Positions 1-8,807 of a stretch of DNA of 64,000 bases are shown piece after piece; position 1 is the stretch's first letter, and the number at the start of each line of letters is the position of its first letter. Made by a program: the position numbers and the translations under genes. The DNA is from JAWWOL01 sp963797535 (GTDB taxonomy: Bacteria; Actinomycetota; Actinomycetes; JAWWOL01): contig CAWCPQ010000001.1 in assembly GCA_963797535.1 (NCBI GenBank), positions 2,232,001 to 2,296,000 on the forward strand, read 5' to 3'. A model generated the notes under the pieces. It was not told the DNA's origin, ran no database searches, and saw only the letters and a list, made by a program, of their open reading frames with translations.

Positions 1-232
1 TCGTGCCGGCATCGTGGACGTAGTAGATCTCGTCGAAAAGAATGTCGTGCGGGGAGCCGGCGCCCCAGACCCGCAGTATGAAGCCCAGGATCGTGACGCC
101 GATCGGCCCAGCCCAGCCAGCCCACCGGCTGCCGAGAAACGGCGGGACGAGCCGCTCACGCAAGGTGGTCGCGGTGACCGGGGGGAGCTCGGGCACGTCG
201 GCCGCGCTGGCCACGACGTCAGTGACAGACAT
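1..232 (-). CDS. Protein O-mannosyltransferase, N-terminal part only (runs off the left edge)
   Basis: Only the first 77 codons are in the window, read from ATG 232 toward base 1. A polar N-terminus of about 35 residues is followed by a hydrophobic segment (GPIGVTILGFILRVWG) and then HDILFDEIYYVHDAG. An FDE-x-YY motif right after the first membrane helix is the signature of the GT39 protein O-mannosyltransferases, whose acidic pair is catalytic. In actinobacteria these membrane enzymes move mannose from polyprenyl-phosphate-mannose onto proteins leaving through Sec. Other ATG codons nearby are out of frame. The catalytic loops and C-terminal helices lie outside the window, so integrity cannot be judged. 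Confidence 0.85.
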   Translation of the reverse strand, partial: MSVTDVVASAADVPELPPVTATTLRERLVPPFLGSRWAGWAGPIGVTILGFILRVWGAGSPHDILFDEIYYVHDAGT

Positions 233-309
233 CCGGACATCGTAAGGGACCCGGCTGGGATAGGATCCGCGACGCGAGAACGAGATGACTTCGGCGGCGG
301 GGGCGGTCA

Positions 310-621
310 GTGAACGGGACGCGGGGCGCCTCAGCGAGCAGCGGCTCGTCACAGGAGCATCCGGACCGGGTACGGGCTCTGACCACCTCACTGCTCGCGA
401 TGCTGCGGACCAAGCACGACAGCGATCCACGCGTCACCGAGCTGATCATCGGCGGATCAGCTGTGGCGGTGCAGACCTACGGGAGCGCGGCCGCGGCCCG
501 TCACGAAAGGAAGCAGGAGTACGGCATCGCCAGCAGGTTCCAGCTGGCGCAGTCCCTGAGCGGCGCCGGGCCAGGACCGCAGCGGCGGACCCGGGTAACG
601 TCACCGCTCTACAAGGAATAG
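310..621 (+). CDS. Hypothetical 103-residue protein
   Basis: This is a GTG-started reading frame diverging from the mannosyltransferase gene with 77 bases between. The product is mixed and soluble, with no signal peptide or membrane segment; a helical stretch (TTSLLAMLRTKHDSDPRVTE) leads into a hydrophobic patch (ELIIGGSAVAVQTYG) and a basic C-terminus. Third codon positions are mostly G or C, which favours real coding. I do not recognise the family. In many actinobacteria the neighbour diverging from this mannosyltransferase is rsmI, and this is not rsmI. Its 3' end overlaps the convergent amidohydrolase by 13 bases. It could be a remnant or a lineage-specific gene. Confidence 0.45.
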   Translation: MNGTRGASASSGSSQEHPDRVRALTTSLLAMLRTKHDSDPRVTELIIGGSAVAVQTYGSAAAARHERKQEYGIASRFQLAQSLSGAGPGPQRRTRVTSPLYKE

Positions 622-2273
622 ACACTCTGCCCATCGACGTACGTTCGCGTCGCCACAACCGTTGACAGCTCGGCAGAGTCGATCGCGTACGGGTCCCGGT
701 CGAAGACGGTCAGGTCCGCCCGTGCTCCAACCCGCAACACTCCACGCTCGGGGTCGCGATGGTCAGCCGTGGCGGCCCCGACGGTGAACGCCGCGAGGGC
801 GGCGTCAAGGGAAAGCCGCTCCTCCGGCAGGAACGCCGCACTCGCCGGACTGCCGGGCACACTTCGATTGACGCCGACCGCGATCTGGGCGAAGGGATTC
901 GCCGTGCTCACCGGCCAGTCGCTGCCGGCGCCCAGCACGGCGCCGCCGCGGAGCAACGAGGCGAACGGGTACTGGGTGCCGACCCGTGCCCCGCCCAGCG
1001 CCGGCGCCGCCAGCGCCACCATCTGCTCATCCAGACAGGCCCACAGCATCTGCACGTTGGCCACGGCGCCGAGAGCACCGAACCGGGGCACGTCGGACGG
1101 ATCGACGACCTGCAGATGCGCCAGCTGGTGGCGTAGTCGCCCCGGATCCGGCAGCGCCTCGATCGCGTCCAGCGCCATTCGCACGGCGGCGTCGCCGATG
1201 GCGTGCATGTGCACCTGAAAGCCTTCAGCATCAAGGGAAGCAACCGCCGACAGCAGGTCCTCGGGCCCGACGAACTGCTTGCCCGAACCACACAGGTGCC
1301 CGCCGAGGTAAGGCGACAGCAGCGCCGCCGTACCGTTCTCCACGATCCCGTCCACCATGATCTTGACCGCGGTCGCCCGAAATCGCTTGCCCTGCAAGGA
1401 TTCTGCGCGGCGGGCTACCATCGCCGGGATCTGCTCGAGACCTCGCCCGCGGTCCCACCACAGCGCGCCCGTGACACTCGCCGTCAGCTCGCCCGTGGCA
1501 TCGGCGCGACGATAGGCGTCATAGGCATCGGGATAGCCGAGGTAGTCCCCGATGATCGCGTCGTGCCAGCCGGTAAAACCGAGCGAGTGCAGGTACTCCT
1601 GTGCGCGAAGCAACGCCCGTACACAGTGCCCGAGATCGGGTACGGGCATCAGGTCGGACACCAGGCGGGTCGCTCCCTCATGCAGAAGCCCGGTGGGTGA
1701 GCCGTCGGGGTAGCGCTCGATCCGACCGTCCTCGGGGTCGGGGGTGCCGGCCGTGATGCCCGCCAGGCGCAGCGCCGCGGTGTTGACCCAGGCGCCGTGG
1801 CGATCCCGGATCACCAGGTAGCACGGCCGGCTCCCGGTCACCGGGTCGAGCATCGCTGCTGTCGGCAGCCCACCCGGAAACGCAGTCATCGCCCAGCCCC
1901 CACCCGAGAGCCAGTGTCGGCCGGGATTGTCCGTGGCGTAGTCGGCGACACGGTCGACGTACCCCTCGACCGTCGGCGGTGCAGCCGTCAGATCACAAGC
2001 CAGCTGGTCGAGGCCGCCGAGCATCGGGTGGATGTGGGAGTCGCGCAGTCCGGGTACGAGCAGGCCGCCCGCGAGATCAACGACTTCGGCGCCACTGCCG
2101 GCGGCCGCCACCGCGGCACTGCGATCACCGACGGCAACGATCCTGCCCTGCCGTACGGCCAGGGCTGTAACGCTGGGCAGCGCGGCGTCGAAAGTTCGGA
2201 CGTGACCGTTGACGAACACTTTCGGTGACGGGCTCGAGGACTGAACCGGACCCGCCTCCGCGTCGTACCCCAT
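609..2273 (-). CDS. YtcJ-like metal-dependent amidohydrolase (Amidohydro_3)
   Basis: This 554-residue cytosolic protein has the full layout of the YtcJ/NfdA branch of the amidohydrolase superfamily. An N-terminal beta-sandwich strand (VFVNGHVRTFD) precedes the metal-binding GLRDSHIHP motif. The TIM-barrel signals DGIVENGTAALLSPY, HMHAIGDAA and LAHLQVVDP follow, then GSDWPVSTANPF with the catalytic Asp, and a C-terminal RADLTVFDRDPY strand that closes the sandwich. Relatives hydrolyse N-formyl or N-acyl amides and small cyclic amides; the substrate cannot be read here. ATG 2273 is chosen because the frame upstream of it shows no family features; the open frame extends to 2348. The 3' end overlaps the convergent 310–621 gene by 13 bases. 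Confidence 0.88.
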   Translation of the reverse strand: MGYDAEAGPVQSSSPSPKVFVNGHVRTFDAALPSVTALAVRQGRIVAVGDRSAAVAAAGSGAEVVDLAGGLLVPGLRDSHIHPMLGGLDQLACDLTAAPPTVEGYVDRVADYATDNPGRHWLSGGGWAMTAFPGGLPTAAMLDPVTGSRPCYLVIRDRHGAWVNTAALRLAGITAGTPDPEDGRIERYPDGSPTGLLHEGATRLVSDLMPVPDLGHCVRALLRAQEYLHSLGFTGWHDAIIGDYLGYPDAYDAYRRADATGELTASVTGALWWDRGRGLEQIPAMVARRAESLQGKRFRATAVKIMVDGIVENGTAALLSPYLGGHLCGSGKQFVGPEDLLSAVASLDAEGFQVHMHAIGDAAVRMALDAIEALPDPGRLRHQLAHLQVVDPSDVPRFGALGAVANVQMLWACLDEQMVALAAPALGGARVGTQYPFASLLRGGAVLGAGSDWPVSTANPFAQIAVGVNRSVPGSPASAAFLPEERLSLDAALAAFTVGAATADHRDPERGVLRVGARADLTVFDRDPYAIDSAELSTVVATRTYVDGQSVYSL

Positions 2274-2487
2274 GCCGGGACCGTATCGCCTGACCCACGA
2301 TGCGGGACTCGAGGGAGTAGGGATTACTAAATGTAGTGGCTGCATCACTCAAAGGCATTACCCGATCGGGTCACCCGTTCGGGCGCTCAATGTTCTAGAC
2401 TTCACGCAGAGTCACGATGCTCGAGTGTTGTTGCTCGGGTTCAGCGTGACCGCCTGCCGGGGGTGTAGGGCTGGTTACGAAGGGTAT

Positions 2488-5400
2488 TTGCGCGGCACTG
2501 TCAGTTCACCATCGTGGGGGGTCACCATCAGTACGTCGGTTCGCATCGATCGCCGTCCGCTCCGCGCGCTCGTCGCCGCGATCTGCGCCGCCGTGACCGG
2601 ACTCTCGCTCGGATCCGGTGCTGCGCCTGCTCTCGGTGCCGCGCCCACGCCTGCCCTGACCGCGGCGGCCACTCCCGCCACCGCGTTGACCCACTCGGTG
2701 TTCTACCTGACCGGCAAGGCGGTGCCCCGCGGTCCCGGCGTCGTCACTTTGCAGCGCTACGTCGGCGGTCAGTGGAAGCAGCTCACCCACAAGACGACCA
2801 GCGCAGCCGGCACCTACGGCTTCGCCCTGCGGGCGACCACGACCGTGGGCACCACGATCTATCGCGTCACCCGGCCGGGGGCTGGCAGCGTGAAGACGCT
2901 CGTCAGCAGGACCGTCCATGTCTACGCGACCAAAACGGCCTTCAAGGTTTCCGCAACGGCGCCCACCTCCGTCGCGTCCGGCGCAGCCATCAAGGTCACC
3001 GGCACCGTCGCGAAGGCTACGGGCACCGTGGTGCTCGAAGAGCTGCAGGGAACGGCCTGGAAGTCGCTGGCCACCGCTGCGCTGTCCTCGAAGTCGACGT
3101 TCGCCTTCAGCCGGGTCCTGGCCCCGGGCAAGCACCAGCTCCGAGTGCGCAAGCCCTGGTCCACGACCATCGCCCAAGGCACCAGCAAAGCCATGTCGGT
3201 CACGGTCAAGCCCCCGATCCAGCCGGGGCACAACCCGCCCACCGTGTCCGTCAAGCTCAACGGAGCCGCTCCGCTGGCTGCGTACAACGGCAGCGTCAGC
3301 GCGACGGTCCTCGCAGCTCCCGGCGCCGGCACGACGGTGGCGTCCATCACCTACAGCCTCGACAACGCGGCCACCACGCCCTACAACGCCCAGACGCCGA
3401 TCACCATCACGACGGCCGGCGCTCACGTGCTCGCTGTCACGGTGACCGACGCTGACGGCCTGTACACAAACACCCAGGTGTCCTGGAGCCAGACCGTCAC
3501 CACGGCCGACACCACGGCGCCCAAGACGACGATCACGGTGACGGGCGACCTGACGTCGGCCAACACCTACACCGGCCCGGTGAGTGTCACCGTCACCGCG
3601 ACGGACACCGGCGGCTCCGGCGTCGCGTCCGCGAGCTACACGCTCGACGGCGGCGCTCCCACGAGTCTGAGCCCGAGCGGCGGCAGCGCCACAGCAACCT
3701 TCGGGGTGGCGGCTACCGGCAGCCACACCGTCACCTTCGTGGCCAAGGACGTCGCCAACAACACCGCGGCCGTGAAGTCCACCTCCTGGACCGACAACGC
3801 GAGCTCCGGGTCGGCCAACCTGAGCGTCTCCTCGGACAGCGCAGTGCTGGCGCAGTCGACACCGCGACTCGTCTTCTCTGCCGTACGCGGCATCAGCGGG
3901 GGCAACACCCTCAGGGCGTTCACCTTCACGAACAACGGCGACGGCACACTCGTCGTGAGCAACATCGCCATCTCCGGCCCCGACGCCGGCAGCTATGCGC
4001 TGACGCCGGGACAGAACACGTCGCTGTCCATCCCCAGCGGCGGCCAGGCGACAGTCAGCGTGACGTTCCACCCGGCCGACCCGACCGGCTGCCCCACCGC
4101 GGCAGCACCCACCGCGATCGGCACCATCAACCGCAACGCGACGCTGAGCTACGCAACCAACGACCCCGCTCACCCCGCCGGCTCGGCAGCGTTGTCCGGC
4201 GTCATCTCCTGCTACGTCGGCGGCAACGACGAGCCGGTCATCGACCAGGTCCTGCAGGGCCTGGGCTACACCTCCACGGTCAGCAACGGCTACGACCGCC
4301 GCTTCCTCGGCCCGTCCCGGCTGCTCGGTGGCGACGAGATCATCTCGCCGTACTTCACCGCAGCCGACAGCGGCCAGCCGGTCAGTCTCGTCCCGGTCGC
4401 CCACTACGGCTCGCCCACGACCAGCGGGCCCTACGCGGACACCGGGTGGTACGCCAAGGGCGCGGCCATGACGGCGGTCAAGTCGACCTGTAACTCCAGC
4501 TGCCACATGTTGTGGCAGTTCCCGGCCGACACGCTGTCCGGGACCACCACCGTCTACAACCAGAACCAAAGGCTGCTGCCGAGCGTCCTGGGCGGCACGA
4601 CGTTCGACCCGACTGCCGGCAACCCGGGCGGAGTCTTCGGTCTGTTCAGCGGCCAGTTCTCCGACGTCAACTTCTCCGACGACTCGCTCAACGTCGGCAA
4701 CTCGAAGGCCAACACCCCGCTGGCCGTACCCCACCACCTGCACGACGTACGCATCCTGCAGGCCTACGGCCCCGGCCGGACGTTGATCCCCAACACCTAC
4801 CTCGTGGCGATCGACATCAGTCGCGTACCCGCGTACAAGAACAACGACTACCAGGACATCGTGCTGCTGCTCCGCAACGCCAAGCCGGCCACCGGCCAGG
4901 GACGCGTGCTGTCGGGCAGCAACGACACCGTCAACCTTGCGGCCGGCGGCTCTGTCGGCAGCGACTGCAGCGTGACCGGCTTCGATGGTGTGCTGGCCAA
5001 CGCCGCTGGCAACTCCTCGGCGTGCAACGCCGGCAACATCGCCTTCGGAAACGGCGGCCTACAGCTGACCAGCAGCGGCGGCCAGCTGGCGACGGGCAAC
5101 CAGCAGAACGCGCTGGAGCAGACCTTCGACGCCTCCCGCGGAGCGTTCACGGTCAGCACGACCATCAAGGGGTCGACCGACCAGCTGACCCAGAACTACA
5201 GCCAGATCGCCGCGTTCTTCGGCCCGGACACGAACAACTTCATCAAGATCGAGGCCGAGCACAACGGCAGTCCAGGCTTGACCCTGTTCTACGTCCAGAA
5301 CGGCACGGGCGGCACGATCTCCTCCGCGTCGCCGCCGGGGCTCACCTCGTCGAGCACCCTGCAGCTGGTGATCAAGGGCAACGCCAACCTGCCGGACCCG

Positions 5401-5634
5401 ATCCTGGCGGCCAACGACACGGACAAGGTGCACGGCTACCCGCTCGACCAGCTGAGCGTCTGGTACAGCCTCAACGGCGGCACGCTGACCCAGATCGGCC
5501 CCACCTTCGAGTACCCCGCCGACGTCAGCAGCTGGTTCTCCCGGTCCGCCAAGGCCGGCATCCTGGTCTCCAACACCGGCAACAGCACGCCGCTGACGGC
5601 GACGTTCACCCAGTTCGCGATCACGACCGGCTGA
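2488..5634 (+). CDS. Large secreted protein with Ig-like repeats, an ASH/anchor-D type domain and a C-terminal lectin-like fold
   Basis: This is an exported protein of about 1,000–1,050 residues. A basic N-terminus (RIDRRPLRALVAAIC) and an Ala-rich hydrophobic core ending near GAAPALGAA look like a signal peptide. Then come two beta-rich repeats (about residues 60–240), two bacterial Ig-like domains that open with PPTVSVKL and APKTTITV, and an abnormal-spindle-like/choice-of-anchor-D type module (FTFTNNGDGTLVVSNIAISG). Next is a Cys-containing region (CNSSCHMLWQFP) and a final jelly-roll-like domain that begins around FDASRGAFTVSTTIKG and resembles DUF1349/concanavalin folds. It probably acts in adhesion or surface glycan binding. 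The start is uncertain: in-frame options are GTG 2425, GTG 2446 and TTG 2488, and the best Shine-Dalgarno run (GGGGGG, 2515–2520) points to an ATC at 2527. Confidence 0.8.
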   Translation: MRGTVSSPSWGVTISTSVRIDRRPLRALVAAICAAVTGLSLGSGAAPALGAAPTPALTAAATPATALTHSVFYLTGKAVPRGPGVVTLQRYVGGQWKQLTHKTTSAAGTYGFALRATTTVGTTIYRVTRPGAGSVKTLVSRTVHVYATKTAFKVSATAPTSVASGAAIKVTGTVAKATGTVVLEELQGTAWKSLATAALSSKSTFAFSRVLAPGKHQLRVRKPWSTTIAQGTSKAMSVTVKPPIQPGHNPPTVSVKLNGAAPLAAYNGSVSATVLAAPGAGTTVASITYSLDNAATTPYNAQTPITITTAGAHVLAVTVTDADGLYTNTQVSWSQTVTTADTTAPKTTITVTGDLTSANTYTGPVSVTVTATDTGGSGVASASYTLDGGAPTSLSPSGGSATATFGVAATGSHTVTFVAKDVANNTAAVKSTSWTDNASSGSANLSVSSDSAVLAQSTPRLVFSAVRGISGGNTLRAFTFTNNGDGTLVVSNIAISGPDAGSYALTPGQNTSLSIPSGGQATVSVTFHPADPTGCPTAAAPTAIGTINRNATLSYATNDPAHPAGSAALSGVISCYVGGNDEPVIDQVLQGLGYTSTVSNGYDRRFLGPSRLLGGDEIISPYFTAADSGQPVSLVPVAHYGSPTTSGPYADTGWYAKGAAMTAVKSTCNSSCHMLWQFPADTLSGTTTVYNQNQRLLPSVLGGTTFDPTAGNPGGVFGLFSGQFSDVNFSDDSLNVGNSKANTPLAVPHHLHDVRILQAYGPGRTLIPNTYLVAIDISRVPAYKNNDYQDIVLLLRNAKPATGQGRVLSGSNDTVNLAAGGSVGSDCSVTGFDGVLANAAGNSSACNAGNIAFGNGGLQLTSSGGQLATGNQQNALEQTFDASRGAFTVSTTIKGSTDQLTQNYSQIAAFFGPDTNNFIKIEAEHNGSPGLTLFYVQNGTGGTISSASPPGLTSSSTLQLVIKGNANLPDPILAANDTDKVHGYPLDQLSVWYSLNGGTLTQIGPTFEYPADVSSWFSRSAKAGILVSNTGNSTPLTATFTQFAITTG

Positions 5635-5637
5635 CCC

Positions 5638-5643
5638 TAGGCT
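5638..5643 (+). promoter_or_regulatory. Probable -10 element (TAGGCT) for the aldo/keto reductase gene
   Basis: TAGGCT matches the actinobacterial TANNNT -10 pattern. It lies 47 bases before ATG 5691, leaving room for a short 5' leader that carries the AAGGGG ribosome-binding site. No clear -35 box is seen in the end of the preceding gene. Confidence 0.4.
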
Positions 5644-5690
5644 GTCCGCACGGGGGCACCGGACCGTACGGATCAGCGAAGGGGTTGGTC

Positions 5691-6746
5691 ATGGAACACC
5701 GCTACCTCGGCAGGTCGGGACTTCGAGTTTCAGCCATCGGCCTGGGGACCATGGGCTTCGGTGGCGGCGGCAAGTTCGCGGTCGTCGGAACCAACGGGGT
5801 GGACGAGGCCAGGGCCCAGATCGACCTGTGCCTCGACGCCGGTGTCGACCTGGTCGACACCGCTGACGCCTACTCCGGCGGAGCGTCGGAGGAGATCGTC
5901 GGCCAGGCCCTCAAAGGCCGCCGAGACCGGGTCGTGCTCGCGACCAAGGCCCGGTTCGCGACCGGCGACGGACCCAACGACCAGGGCCTGTCCCGCCATC
6001 ACCTGATCGCGGCCTGCGAGGCCAGCCTGCGCCGGCTCGACGTCGACCACATCGACCTCTATCAGGTGCACCAGTGGGACGGCAGGACGCCGCTCGAGGA
6101 GACTCTCGGGGCACTGGAAACCCTTGTGCAGCAAGGAAAGATCCGCTACGCCGGCTGCTCCAACTTCTCGGCCTGGCATGTGATGAAGGCCTTGGGGGTC
6201 GCCGAGCGCGAGCACCTGCCGCGATTCGTCAGTCAGCAGATCCACTACACCCCGCAGGCGCGGGACGCCGAGAACGAGCTGGTGCCGCTGAGCATCGACC
6301 AGGGCCTCGGCATCCTGGTCTGGAGCCCGCTGGCCGGCGGGCTGCTGTCCGGCAAGTACCGCCGGGGCGTCGAGCCGCCGGCCGGGTCGCGGCACCTGTC
6401 CGACTGGGGCGAGCCGCCGGTCTACGACGAGGGCCTGCTGCACGACATCGTCGACGTCCTGGTCGAGGTTGCGGAGGCGCACGGGGTCTCGGCGGCCCAG
6501 GTGACCCTGGCCTACCTGCTGGCCAAGCCAGGGGTCACGTCGGTGATCGTCGGCGCCCGTACACAGGCACAGCTGGCCGACAACCTGGCCGCCGCCAACC
6601 TGACGCTGGCTCCGGCCGAGTTCGACCGGATCGACGAGGTCAGCCGGCCGCCGCTCGCCTACCCGTACTGGCACCAGGCGGCCACCGTGGGCGACCGGCT
6701 CAGCCCGGCCGACCTCAGCCTGCTGGCGCCCTACCTCAAGGACTGA
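5691..6746 (+). CDS. Aldo/keto reductase
   Basis: This is a 351-residue NADPH-dependent oxidoreductase of the aldo/keto reductase superfamily, a cytosolic TIM barrel that reduces aldehydes or ketones. The catalytic tetrad is complete: Asp56 and Tyr61 (VDTADAYSGG), Lys86 (LATKARF) and His127 (LYQVHQWD). The C-terminal cofactor-phosphate site is present as SVIVGARTQAQLADN. The N-terminus (YLGRSGLRVSAIGLGTMGFG) is typical of the YajO/Tas-like bacterial branch. ATG 5691 has AAGGGG at 5679–5684. The open frame extends far upstream, but that part is only a shadow of the secreted protein gene. The substrate is unknown. Confidence 0.92.
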   Translation: MEHRYLGRSGLRVSAIGLGTMGFGGGGKFAVVGTNGVDEARAQIDLCLDAGVDLVDTADAYSGGASEEIVGQALKGRRDRVVLATKARFATGDGPNDQGLSRHHLIAACEASLRRLDVDHIDLYQVHQWDGRTPLEETLGALETLVQQGKIRYAGCSNFSAWHVMKALGVAEREHLPRFVSQQIHYTPQARDAENELVPLSIDQGLGILVWSPLAGGLLSGKYRRGVEPPAGSRHLSDWGEPPVYDEGLLHDIVDVLVEVAEAHGVSAAQVTLAYLLAKPGVTSVIVGARTQAQLADNLAAANLTLAPAEFDRIDEVSRPPLAYPYWHQAATVGDRLSPADLSLLAPYLKD

Positions 6747-6819
6747 CCGCCCACAGATCAGGGACCGGTCAGGGTCATCCCCGGTACCCGCACGGCGGCT
6801 GGCTGCCCAGGATGGAGCC

Positions 6820-8049
6820 ATGACCACATCCCCGTCGGAACCCCAGACCCCTCCGCCGCCGCGGCCCTTGCTGCGGTCGCGGGATGACCGTGTCGTGGCA
6901 GGTGTCGCGGGTGGACTCGGGCGCTGGCTCGACGTCGACCCGGTGATCTTCCGGGTGACGTTCGCCGTGCTGACCCTGTTCGGCGGCATCGGCGTCATCG
7001 GCTACCTGATCGGCTACCTGTTCATCCCGGACGAGGCGACCGGCCAGCCGCTGGTGTCCTCCCGGATCATCCCGGACTTCCGCCGGCTGACCCACGCGCA
7101 GCGCACCGCCCTGGGCTGGACCCTGGTGGCCCTCGCCGTGCTGGTGGTCCTCGCCGGCTACCACTCCACCTCGGTGGTGGTCGTCCTCATCGTGGCGGCT
7201 GTCGTGGCGCTGACCACGCGCGGCCACCTGCGCCAGACTCCGGCCACGAGCGGGCCGGCACCGGCCTCTCCACCAGGGCAGGAGTACGCGTTCAGCCCGC
7301 CGCCGGGCGCCGTCGTCCCGCCCAGCGCGGCCTTCTCCGCTGGGGTGCGGGCGCCGATGCCGCCGAGCTACTCCACGCCGTCGTACACGACCGAGCCCCG
7401 ACCGGCCGAGCAGCCCTGGCAGCAGCCGGTCGCGGCGCAGCCGAGGCCTCGGCCACGCACGCTGAACAGTGCACTGATCAGCGTCGCCGTCCTGGTGTCC
7501 GGCCTGTACCTGCTCATCGGCCGGGCCGGCGCCTACGACACGTCCGTGCTCAAGGCGACCGCCGTCGGACTGGCCGCACTCGGCATCGGCCTCGTCGCCA
7601 CGGCCTGGCGCGCACGGTCGCGCTGGGCGCTCTCGCTCGGCGCCGTCATGACCGTGTTCCTCATGCTCGGCAGCGCCATTCAGAGCAACTGGGGCACCTC
7701 GGTGGGCAACCGAGTCTGGCGTCCGACATCCACCAGTGCCATCCCGTACGAGTACAAGCTGGCCGCTGGCAACGCGACGCTCGACCTCCGCCAGGTGGGA
7801 CCCGGTCTCGTCGGCACGACCGTGCGGGTGCGCATGGGTGCCGGCAAGGTGGTGGTCATTGTGCCCGACAACGTTCCCGCGTCCGCGAACGGCTACGTCG
7901 GCCTGGGCGAGTTCATCGCGTTCGGCCTGCAGTACAAGGAGAATCCGACCCGGCAGACCGTGGTCACCCCCGGCTGGACCACGGCGGCGACCGGTGTACG
8001 GGTCCTGATCCATCTCGGTGCCGGCAATGCGGAGGTGCGTCATGGCTGA
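6820..8049 (+). CDS. PspC-domain membrane protein with C-terminal LiaF-like domain
   Basis: The product has 409 residues. After a Pro-rich cytosolic tail comes a PspC domain (RDDRVVAGVAGGLGRWLDVD followed by a membrane helix and GYLFIPDEATG). Further membrane segments include LGWTLVALAVLVVLAGY and VVVVLIVAAVVALTT, then a Pro/Ala-rich linker of roughly 90 residues and another helix cluster (ISVAVLVSGLYLLIG). The last 100 residues (YKLAAGNATLDLRQVG, GAGKVVVIVPDNV, IHLGAGNAEVRHG) are the beta-helical LiaF/DUF2154-like cell-wall stress domain. This arrangement is common in actinobacterial envelope-stress sensors, often beside a histidine kinase, but no kinase is adjacent here. It overlaps the next gene by 8 bases, so the two are probably cotranscribed. 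Confidence 0.85.
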   Translation: MTTSPSEPQTPPPPRPLLRSRDDRVVAGVAGGLGRWLDVDPVIFRVTFAVLTLFGGIGVIGYLIGYLFIPDEATGQPLVSSRIIPDFRRLTHAQRTALGWTLVALAVLVVLAGYHSTSVVVVLIVAAVVALTTRGHLRQTPATSGPAPASPPGQEYAFSPPPGAVVPPSAAFSAGVRAPMPPSYSTPSYTTEPRPAEQPWQQPVAAQPRPRPRTLNSALISVAVLVSGLYLLIGRAGAYDTSVLKATAVGLAALGIGLVATAWRARSRWALSLGAVMTVFLMLGSAIQSNWGTSVGNRVWRPTSTSAIPYEYKLAAGNATLDLRQVGPGLVGTTVRVRMGAGKVVVIVPDNVPASANGYVGLGEFIAFGLQYKENPTRQTVVTPGWTTAATGVRVLIHLGAGNAEVRHG

Positions 8050-8293
8050 GCCAGTGCAGGGGACGGTGATGGTGCAACGCCGGGACACCGCCGGGGTCAT
8101 CGCGGGCTTAGTCTTCGCCGTGGTGGGACTGGTCTACCTGATCGGCGGTGACGACGCCTTCAATGATCACTGGAACCTCGTGCTGCCGGCCATCCTCGTG
8201 CTCCTCGGCGTGATCGGTCTTGTCGCCTCGGGCGTTCTCAAGCGCTCGCCGCGCCCGGTCGACGAGGCGGCGGAAGCGGACGCGTCCGACTGA
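8042..8293 (+). CDS. Small two-helix membrane protein
   Basis: This 83-residue protein has two predicted membrane helices (GVIAGLVFAVVGLVYLIGG and WNLVLPAILVLLGVIGLVAS) joined by a short loop, and a charged cytosolic tail. ATG 8042 lies inside the end of the PspC-domain gene, so translation is probably coupled and the two proteins may sit together in the membrane. No catalytic motif is visible. I do not recognise a named family, although PspC genes in actinobacteria are often followed by a protein of this size and shape. Confidence 0.75.
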   Translation: MAEPVQGTVMVQRRDTAGVIAGLVFAVVGLVYLIGGDDAFNDHWNLVLPAILVLLGVIGLVASGVLKRSPRPVDEAAEADASD

Positions 8294-8321
8294 GCCGCCG
8301 TCCATCTGGCAGTATCGGGAC

Positions 8322-8807
8322 ATGACGTATCACCTTGCGCAGGTCAACCACGGACGGCTCGTGGCGAGCCTGGACGACCCGCAGCTGGCGGGATTCGTGG
8401 CCGCGCTCGAGCCAGTCAACGCTGCTGCCGACTCGGCACCGGGGTTCGTCTGGCGGCTGCAGGGTGACGGCGGAAGCGCCACCGACATCGAGGCTTTCGG
8501 CTGGGACATCGGTGACAGCGTCGGCGTCATCGTGAACATGTCCGTGTGGACCGACATGGAGCATCTGACCGCCTACGTCTACAGCGACGCGCACCGCGCG
8601 GTGCTACGCCAGCGGCGCCAGTACTTCAAGCCCATGGTCGAGTCCACCCTCGCCTGCTGGTGGGTGCCCGAGGGCCATCAGCCGACCACCGACGAGGCCG
8701 AGGAACGGGTGCTGCACCTGCGCGCCAACGGGCCCACGCCGTACGCCTTCACCCTGCGCGAGCACTTCCCGGCGCCGGTCGAGGCGGCTATCGCGTCGTC
8801 GTCGTGA
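8322..8807 (+). CDS. DUF3291 domain protein
   Basis: The 161-residue soluble protein begins MTYHLAQVNHGRL and contains NMSVWTDMEHLTAYVYSDAH and ACWWVPEGHQPTTDEAEERV, the hallmarks of DUF3291, a ferredoxin-like dimeric alpha/beta-barrel family related to antibiotic-biosynthesis monooxygenases. No member function is firmly established. The whole domain is present, with no signal peptide. The start follows the preceding stop by 29 bases. The 3' end overlaps the convergent gene 8788–9345 by 20 bases. Confidence 0.82.
   Translation: MTYHLAQVNHGRLVASLDDPQLAGFVAALEPVNAAADSAPGFVWRLQGDGGSATDIEAFGWDIGDSVGVIVNMSVWTDMEHLTAYVYSDAHRAVLRQRRQYFKPMVESTLACWWVPEGHQPTTDEAEERVLHLRANGPTPYAFTLREHFPAPVEAAIASSS

Noticed and set aside
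2274..2487. Cyclic-di-AMP or similar riboswitch upstream of the secreted protein
   Set aside because: The region has small palindromes (CCCGATCGGG) but none of the conserved riboswitch blocks.
2506..4743. Very long minus-strand open frame (745 codons) opposite the secreted protein
   Set aside because: Composition is Arg/Gly/Val-rich with no domain pattern; it mirrors the codon bias of the plus-strand gene.
5691..6746. Longer start for the aldo/keto reductase (open frame from 4512)
   Set aside because: The upstream part is the out-of-frame shadow of the secreted protein; ATG 5691 has a ribosome-binding site and the family N-terminus.
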